Source: CAKVLS01 sp045651685 (GTDB lineage: Bacteria; Bacillota; Clostridia; Christensenellales; UBA1242). Taken from it: DNA of 64,000 nucleotides. Below are positions 58,978 through 64,000 of the stretch, piece after piece (within the stretch, counting starts at the first letter, position 1; each line of letters opens with the position of its first letter). The notes under the pieces are model-generated. The model was not told the DNA's origin. It searched no databases and saw only the letters and a program-made list of their open reading frames with translations. Both the position numbers and the translations under genes were made by a program. The DNA lies in the NCBI GenBank assembly GCA_045651685.1, contig JAZRSV010000019.1, positions 40,354-104,353 on the forward strand, given 5' to 3'.

Positions 58978-60024
58978 TTATGCTTGGTATGGTGTTGGTT
59001 TGCTTATTGTATAAGGGTTGCCATCTTGTGTTATTCTGGTAAAGCAAGTATGGTCTTGTGTATTGTATCTTACATCAATTGCCATACCATCATTTGAGTA
59101 TTTTATTTGAGGTGGGGCAATTAATCCTTCTGCTATAGGGGTAAGAGAATCGTCATCAGCTATAGCTTTGTCTAAAAACTTTGTATCATCTGTATCAAAG
59201 TATTGATACAAGTTTTTATAAGTTTCATCTGTACAATTATTAAACTTAAGGATATATAAGTTAAAATATACAAACTCGTCAGCTTCGATTTCTTCTTGAA
59301 CTAAAGCGTAGTCATAGTTTTCATAAATAACACTTCTGCCGTTATCTTCTTCGGCTGATTGTTGAAGATTATACATAGTGCCTTCGCTAGAAAAGTGGCA
59401 AGTGCATTTTCTGCCATCTTCGACATATCTTAACACTGGGTTGTGGTTTTTGTCATAAGACATGTGTGCTTTGTCAGTTGCGCCGATGCGTTCTTTTTCG
59501 CCAGTTTCTGGGTCTAAAGTTTCAAATACAATAGTTTGATAACCAAAAGCGTCGACCAAATCATTTTTGCGAAGAAGTTTACCATTTTCAAAAGTATGTA
59601 TAGTGTTGGTTGTCACACTTTGTTTGCTTAATGCGTTGGCTTGTTGTTTGTCAGATGTGACAACAGTTTTTGCATCTCTTGTAGCAAAAATAAATACAGG
59701 TGTGCCGTTGTTGTCTTTTGTAGTTAGTTTAACTACATTGTCACCACTCTTCGAATAAGAAAATTGAGAAAGACAATTGCTGGCAAGGTGCGTAAGAGCA
59801 TGATTTTTGCCATCAAAAATATACACATCACCATAGCGTGGGTTGTCTAAATAGTTGGCATACAAAACCATAATGTTTGGGCCAACAACATCTAAAATAG
59901 ACAAATCTTCAAATTGGCCATCAAAAACCAAATCATCTTTGTGGCCAAACTTATCGACAATTCTAAACTCGTTAGTATCGGTTTCGGTTTCAAAATTGTA
60001 TCTTGCAAAAACTCTATTTTCCAT
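58978..60024 (-). CDS. Hypothetical protein, no family recognised
   Basis: A 348-residue, acidic, strand-rich protein without signal peptide or membrane segment. Many short repeats of hydrophobic-polar strands with Gly/Asp turns are suggestive of a beta-propeller or WG-repeat type but no motif is diagnostic. It starts exactly at the expected RNA start of its promoter (see 60031-60059), with no ribosome site. No partner in sequence is obvious; groES-groEL lies upstream on the same strand. Codon use agrees with neighbours. Confidence 0.6.
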   Translation of the reverse strand: MENRVFARYNFETETDTNEFRIVDKFGHKDDLVFDGQFEDLSILDVVGPNIMVLYANYLDNPRYGDVYIFDGKNHALTHLASNCLSQFSYSKSGDNVVKLTTKDNNGTPVFIFATRDAKTVVTSDKQQANALSKQSVTTNTIHTFENGKLLRKNDLVDAFGYQTIVFETLDPETGEKERIGATDKAHMSYDKNHNPVLRYVEDGRKCTCHFSSEGTMYNLQQSAEEDNGRSVIYENYDYALVQEEIEADEFVYFNLYILKFNNCTDETYKNLYQYFDTDDTKFLDKAIADDDSLTPIAEGLIAPPQIKYSNDGMAIDVRYNTQDHTCFTRITQDGNPYTISKPTPYQA

Positions 60025-60030
60025 GTCTAT

Positions 60031-60059
60031 ATTTTAGATTAAAAAGTGTTAGATGTCAA
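60031..60059 (-). promoter_or_regulatory. Promoter directing leaderless transcription
   Basis: Minus strand: TTGACA (60059-60054), 17-bp spacer, TAAAAT (60036-60031). The A of the start codon (60024) is seven bases past the -10 box, which is where RNA should begin. Confidence 0.75.
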
Positions 60060-60068
60060 TAGCCAATA

Positions 60069-61667
60069 TTATTGAGGGCTTTTTGATTTGTCTTCTAGGT
60101 CTGTCACTAATGCTTCGGTTGTTAACATTGTTGATACAACGCTGCATGCATTGTTAAGAGCTGTGATAGTGACAAGGGTAGGGTCAATGATACCTTGCTC
60201 AATCATATCGCAATAAGAATCATCTAGAGCATTATAACCATAATTAGGGTTGTCACTGTTATTGATGTTTTGCAAAATTACTTCGCCACTAACACCAGCA
60301 TTTTTTGCAATTTGCAAAATAGGCGCGCAAATAACCTTTTGCAAAATTTGTGCTCCTATTTTTTCGTCACCGTCCAAAGTGCTAATAAATTTTTGTAGTG
60401 GTTTGCTACATTTTAGCAAAGCGCAACCACCGCCCAAAGTTATACCTTGTTGACAAGCAGAATTAGTTGCTGACAAGGCATCTTCTATGCGCAATTTTTT
60501 TTCTTGCAATTCTACATCAGTTGTTGCTCCAACGCTAATAACACCGATACCGCCAGTTAGTCTTGCTAATCTAATTTTTAATTGTTCTTTGTCGTAGTCG
60601 TTAGAGGCTGTTTGTATAGATTGTTTGATAAGAGATATTCTACTGTCTAGTTCTTGTTTATTAAGACACTTACATAGTAGAGTGGTATTGTGTTTGGTTA
60701 TGACAATATTTTTTGCATTGCCTAGATCATTTGTTGTAAGATCAGATAGGTTGTCGCCGGTTGTATTAGAATAAACTTTTGTGTTGCAAAGTATTGCCAT
60801 GTCTTGCAAAAAGTCGCGTCTTTTTTCGCCATATAGTGGAGCTTTTATTAAGGCACAATTGACCATGTTTCTCATCTTATTAACTATGATTGTAGACACA
60901 ACTTCTTCGTCAAAATCATCGGCAATTATTATTAATTTTTGTGTAGTACCGACCAACTGTTCGAGAATTGGCAAAATTTGCTGAATTGAGCTTATTTTTT
61001 GATCGGTCAAAAGGACAAATGCTTCGTCATATTCTATTTGCATTTTTTGTTGATTAGTACATAAATATGGCGAAATATAGCCATTTTCAAACTGTATACC
61101 TTCTACGACCGATAGGTCGGTACTATCTGTTTTGCTATCTTGTAGTGTTATCACACCATCTTCGCCAACAAGGGCCTTTGCTTTGGCAATTAACATGCCA
61201 ATTTTTGGGTCAGCAGAAGACACTGTTGCGATTTGTTCTATTTGCTTATTTGTGTTAATTTTTATGCTATTTTTTTGCAAGGTTTCTATACACAATTCGG
61301 TTGCTTTTTTTAGGCCTATATTTAGTTTAATAGGATTGCATCCGGCAACAAAATTTTTTAGACCTTCGTTGAGCATACACTGTGACAAAACTATTGCTGT
61401 GGTTGTACCATCACCAGCGATGTCGTTGGTTTTTATACATACTTCTTTTATAAGAGATGCACCCATATTTTCAAAAGGGTCTGGAAGGTTAATCTCTTTG
61501 GCGATGGTGACGCCATCGTTGGTTATTAGTGGAGTGGCAAATTTTCTATCAAGTACTACATTGCGACCTTTTGGGCCTAATGTTATTTTTACAAGGTCTG
61601 CTACTTTGTTAACACCTTGTTCTAATTTTTGTCTTGCTTGGGCATTGGTTAAAAATTGTTTTTGCAT
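60069..61667 (-). CDS. groEL: Chaperonin GroEL, divergent
   Basis: A 532-residue chaperonin. Conserved L-G-P-K-G-R-N-V-V-L-D, N-D-G-V-T-I-A-K-E-I, G-D-G-T-T-T-A and R-I-E-D-A-L (the ATPase Asp) are intact, so ATP hydrolysis should work. It lacks the C-terminal Gly-Gly-Met repeats; the end reads T-D-L-E-D-K-S-K-S-P-Q. Many Cys and Gln residues and low similarity in the apical domain. Three bases after groES; AAGGAGT before ATG. Confidence 0.9.
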   Translation of the reverse strand: MQKQFLTNAQARQKLEQGVNKVADLVKITLGPKGRNVVLDRKFATPLITNDGVTIAKEINLPDPFENMGASLIKEVCIKTNDIAGDGTTTAIVLSQCMLNEGLKNFVAGCNPIKLNIGLKKATELCIETLQKNSIKINTNKQIEQIATVSSADPKIGMLIAKAKALVGEDGVITLQDSKTDSTDLSVVEGIQFENGYISPYLCTNQQKMQIEYDEAFVLLTDQKISSIQQILPILEQLVGTTQKLIIIADDFDEEVVSTIIVNKMRNMVNCALIKAPLYGEKRRDFLQDMAILCNTKVYSNTTGDNLSDLTTNDLGNAKNIVITKHNTTLLCKCLNKQELDSRISLIKQSIQTASNDYDKEQLKIRLARLTGGIGVISVGATTDVELQEKKLRIEDALSATNSACQQGITLGGGCALLKCSKPLQKFISTLDGDEKIGAQILQKVICAPILQIAKNAGVSGEVILQNINNSDNPNYGYNALDDSYCDMIEQGIIDPTLVTITALNNACSVVSTMLTTEALVTDLEDKSKSPQ

Positions 61668-61670
61668 ATC

Positions 61671-61958
61671 TTACTCCTTAATTAGTGCCAAGATATCAGT
61701 TTGTTTTATTAGGTAGTGTTCGATATCTTGCAAGTTAATTTTTGTTGCTGTATATTCGTCAAATATTACTTGGTCGCCAACACATAGTTGCATCTCAACT
61801 TTTTGGCTATCATCTTTAATGCCGTTGCCAACGGATACAACGATACCAGACTTATAAAGTGTATCTTCTTTGGTTGTGATAGATAGGCCGCTTTGAGTTG
61901 TCGTTTTTGGTTTTGTAGGTTTAATCAAAACCCTGTCAAATAATGGTGTTATTTGCAT
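61671..61958 (-). CDS. groES: Co-chaperonin GroES
   Basis: A 95-residue protein. P-L-F-D-R-V-L-I-K-P at the start; the mobile-loop region reads T-K-P-K-T-T-T-Q-S-G-L-S-I; then G-I-V-V-S-V-G-N-G and G-D-Q-V-I-F-D-E-Y-T-A-T. AAGGAGA (61970-61964) fixes the ATG at 61958; the longer frame to 62102 is not likely. No CIRCE element was found upstream. Confidence 0.92.
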   Translation of the reverse strand: MQITPLFDRVLIKPTKPKTTTQSGLSITTKEDTLYKSGIVVSVGNGIKDDSQKVEMQLCVGDQVIFDEYTATKINLQDIEHYLIKQTDILALIKE

Positions 61959-62051
61959 ATAAATCTCCTTACTAAAATATATATATTCAAAACAATCTTG
62001 TTGTTTGCACGAATTATTATAAAGTACAAAAAAGTGAGATTTCAATAAAGT

Positions 62052-62837
62052 ATGACACTCAACTTGTTTAACAAAAAATATCGCAAAACAAAAAAATCCC
62101 AAAAAGGTTTTGGGTTAGTTTTTGTTAGTGCGATATGTATAATTATAGTTTTGCTTGTGATTAATTTTGCAGATATTATTTCGAGTATGATAAGTAGTTC
62201 GACAAGTATTTTTACTGGGGGAAAAATTAGAGTACCTAGTGTGACTTTGTATGCTGTCAGTATGGGGCAATATTCTGACAGTGAGCAGGCGCAAATGTCA
62301 GCGTCAAAAATAACCGAACAAGGTGGTGCAGGATATGTATATCATATGGGAGATTATTTTGTTTTTGCCGCCATGTATGATAGCATAGTAGACGCCAATA
62401 GTGTCATAGAAAAATTAAAGTCAGACAAGGTGGTTGCAGACATTGTCAATATTAATATCCCTGCCGTTAACATAAGTTATAAAGGCAAAAGCGAAAAAAC
62501 AATTTTGCAGTGTGTAGAGCACTTTAGACATTGCTACAAAACTTTGTATGACATTGCCATTAGTTATGATGGTGGCGAGCTAACAACTGCCCAAGCAAAA
62601 GACCAAATAGCAACCCTTTTGTCAGAGACCAAGCAAAGCATTGCAAGATTAGGCGATGTTATCAAAAAAGAACCTTTGCAACATTTGATACTTTTAGAAA
62701 ACAAACTTATGAATGTATTGTTAACATTACAAAATTTGCATAACTTTGAAGTGCAAAGACTAAATTTTAACAGCTCTATCAAATACAGTTATTTTAAGGT
62801 GGTTTTTTATAATATAGATTATGCAAAGCAAGTTTAG
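62052..62837 (+). CDS. Membrane-anchored SPOR-domain protein
   Basis: A 261-residue protein. A basic N-terminus precedes one hydrophobic helix (about 22-42). Residues about 65-125 are SPOR-like: L-Y-A-V-S-M-G-Q-Y-S-D, then A-S-K-I-T-E-Q-G-G-A-G-Y-V-Y and Y-F-V-F-A-A. The rest is helical. SPOR domains bind denuded peptidoglycan at division or sporulation sites. No clear ribosome site. Divergent from groES. Confidence 0.7.
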   Translation: MTLNLFNKKYRKTKKSQKGFGLVFVSAICIIIVLLVINFADIISSMISSSTSIFTGGKIRVPSVTLYAVSMGQYSDSEQAQMSASKITEQGGAGYVYHMGDYFVFAAMYDSIVDANSVIEKLKSDKVVADIVNINIPAVNISYKGKSEKTILQCVEHFRHCYKTLYDIAISYDGGELTTAQAKDQIATLLSETKQSIARLGDVIKKEPLQHLILLENKLMNVLLTLQNLHNFEVQRLNFNSSIKYSYFKVVFYNIDYAKQV

Positions 62838-62867
62838 ATGATTGTATATTTTTATAAAGTGTGCTAA

Positions 62868-62873
62868 TATAAT
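62868..62873 (+). promoter_or_regulatory. -10 box next to the RluD-type start
   Basis: TATAAT lies only three bases before the ATG at 62877, with no ribosome site. The -35 is weak (TATATT, 17 bases upstream). Confidence 0.4.
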
Positions 62874-62876
62874 GGC

Positions 62877-63728
62877 ATGAGAGAATTTGTTAACAATACT
62901 GATCAAAACTTAATAAAAGCAATAACTCAACAATATCCTACTCTTACTTATAACAATATTAACAAACTGCTACGCAAAAAAGACATTAGAGTAAACGGTA
63001 AAAAAGTTGGCGACAACATAAACATTGCGGCAGGGGACAAAGTTGCGGTATATTATGATTTTGAAAAAAACGAAACACTTATCGAAATAGTATATCAAGA
63101 TAGCAATATTGTTGTGGTAGACAAACCACAAGGGATAGAAGTTGTATCTGCGCAGCAAGATTTAGTTAGCAAAGTGTCTATGCAACTTGGCAAGCAACTA
63201 TATGCTGTGCACCGTATAGATCTTAACACTACAGGTCTTGTTATATTTGCAACAAGCGAAGAGTCAAAAGCTTTGCTCGAAGAAGCTTTCAAAAATAAGT
63301 GGTTGGACAAATTGTATATAACTTTGTTAAAGGGCAAAATGCCAAAGCAACAAAGTGTAGAGAGAGCTTATTTGTTCAAAGATGTCAAAAAGAGCCAGGT
63401 GTTTATTTATGATACCAAAAAACCAAATACAAAAAGCATTGAGACACATTATTTTGTAAAAAGAGAGCTAGAAGATGCTAGCATTGTCGAAGTATCAATA
63501 CCAACAGGCCGAACACATCAAATTAGAGCACACATGAGTTATTTGGGTCACCCTGTAGTAGGTGATCAAAAATACGGTGATCAACAAATAAACAAAAAGT
63601 ACGGTGTAAAAAAACAACTATTATGTGCTTACAAAATAAAATTTAACTTTCCACCAAATCACAAATTAGAATATCTTAATGTTGCCGCATTAAACACCTT
63701 TCCGGCATTTATAGAAAAATTGATATAA
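62877..63728 (+). CDS. RluD-type pseudouridine synthase with S4 domain
   Basis: A 283-residue protein. N-terminal S4-like RNA-binding domain (about 15-60, N-K-L-L-R-K-K-D-I-R-V-N-G-K), catalytic Asp in H-R-I-D-L-N-T-T-G and G-R-T-H-Q-I-R-A-H-M. A second family member to that at 58197. The ATG is almost at the expected RNA start, so it may be leaderless; the N-terminus is complete. A terminator follows. Confidence 0.88.
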   Translation: MREFVNNTDQNLIKAITQQYPTLTYNNINKLLRKKDIRVNGKKVGDNINIAAGDKVAVYYDFEKNETLIEIVYQDSNIVVVDKPQGIEVVSAQQDLVSKVSMQLGKQLYAVHRIDLNTTGLVIFATSEESKALLEEAFKNKWLDKLYITLLKGKMPKQQSVERAYLFKDVKKSQVFIYDTKKPNTKSIETHYFVKRELEDASIVEVSIPTGRTHQIRAHMSYLGHPVVGDQKYGDQQINKKYGVKKQLLCAYKIKFNFPPNHKLEYLNVAALNTFPAFIEKLI

Positions 63729-63731
63729 AAA

Positions 63732-63760
63732 AACAACACCTTTGCGTGTTGTTTTTTTTT
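63732..63760 (+). terminator. Terminator after the RluD-type gene
   Basis: 8-bp stem AACAACAC/GTGTTGTT, six-base loop, then Ts; may serve both converging genes. Confidence 0.82.
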
Positions 63761-63769
63761 GATGTAACA

Positions 63770-63913
63770 TTACTGTTTGTTAAAAGTAGTGTTGCCACAT
63801 CTTGGGCATGGTGGCATTTTGTCATATGCACCAAGGTCAATTCTTTGACCGCAGTTGCGGCAATTATATGCGCCCATACCTGGTTTTTCGCCAGTTGTGA
63901 TAGCAGAAGACAT
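63770..63913 (-). CDS. 47-residue zinc-ribbon protein
   Basis: M-S-S-A-I-T-T-G-E-K at the start, then two CxxC pairs (C-R-N-C at 18-21, C-P-R-C at 36-39), spaced as in a zinc ribbon. Such small proteins are common next to housekeeping genes in Clostridia, with unknown roles. GGAGGA (63926-63921) is seven bases from ATG. Confidence 0.8.
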   Translation of the reverse strand: MSSAITTGEKPGMGAYNCRNCGQRIDLGAYDKMPPCPRCGNTTFNKQ

Positions 63914-64000
63914 AATATAATCCTCCTTTTTGATGCAACAAAAATCTAGTTGCTGATATTAGTATGTATCACTAGGGTTAATTTATACGACATATTTGCA

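Noticed and set aside
58978..60024. Horizontal transfer of the orphan gene
   Set aside because: Its codon use looks like its neighbours by eye and no mobile element flanks it.
61132..61716. 194-residue plus ORF opposite groEL
   Set aside because: A shadow of groEL with no ribosome site.
62036..62066. Possible CIRCE element before groES
   Set aside because: GTGAG and ACACTC are present but spacing and sequence do not match TTAGCACTC-N9-GAGTGCTAA.
1..64000. CRISPR array, insertion sequences or prophage
   Set aside because: No regularly spaced repeats of 24-37 bases, no transposase, integrase or phage gene was recognised on either strand.

Overview
The window reads as a chromosomal segment of an AT-rich, Gram-positive, probably anaerobic member of the Clostridia (Bacillota), most likely an uncultured lineage. 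The basis for this is a Clostridia-type S10/spc/alpha ribosomal supercluster (zinc-type S14, S4 and L36, and a KOW protein between map and infA), a T-box in front of ileS, a large Alu-type SRP RNA, spoVT and a SPOR-domain protein, a single-chain pyruvate:ferredoxin oxidoreductase, and no outer-membrane genes. Stops are TAA, TAG and TGA, so the code is the standard bacterial one. No insertion sequences, prophage or CRISPR were seen.

Layout. 1-4584: a truncated PRC-barrel gene (minus strand), then an SPFH/zinc-ribbon protein, a DUF1858 protein and an LTA-synthase-like sulfatase. 4600-20842: the ribosomal supercluster rpsJ to rplQ with secY, adk, map, infA and rpoA. It has a consensus promoter and long leader before rpsJ and a second promoter and leader before rpsM. 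20879-26117: spoVT, a SpoVB/YabM-like flippase, an HU-like protein, dus and a Na/Pi cotransporter-like protein. 26123-29605: glycolytic pgk-gpmI-tpiA. 29612-33498: a small membrane protein, secG, rnr, smpB and tmRNA, i.e. secretion and ribosome rescue. 33545-41630: a coiled-coil membrane protein, a patatin phospholipase, a ComEC-like MBL protein, a shikimate-kinase-like pseudoenzyme next to transketolase, and a SipW-type signal peptidase with one putative substrate. 41649-45128: nifJ/por (minus). 45302-50361: truA, rplM-rpsI, trxB, glmM, ung. 50406-52354: an IlvD/Edd-family protein without its Fe-S cysteines, downstream of the SRP RNA (both minus). 52385-58913: a HEPN-CBS protein, T-box/ileS, a GNAT-like protein, an RlmK-like methyltransferase and an RluA-type pseudouridine synthase. 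58978-63913: an orphan protein apparently read from a leaderless mRNA, groES-groEL, a SPOR protein, an RluD-type synthase and a 47-residue zinc ribbon.

Most of the window is housekeeping: translation, RNA modification, protein export and folding, and central carbon metabolism. The most unusual observations are two degenerate paralogues of metabolic enzymes (IlvD-like at 50406-51974, shikimate-kinase-like at 37361-37876), the SRP-RNA terminator that abuts the ribosome binding site of the IlvD-like gene, a repeated upstream element shared by the rpsJ and smpB promoters, a promoter placed exactly for leaderless transcription at 60024, an isolated SipW module, and an atypical tmRNA tag. All calls rest on reading the sequence and on family knowledge; no database search was run.
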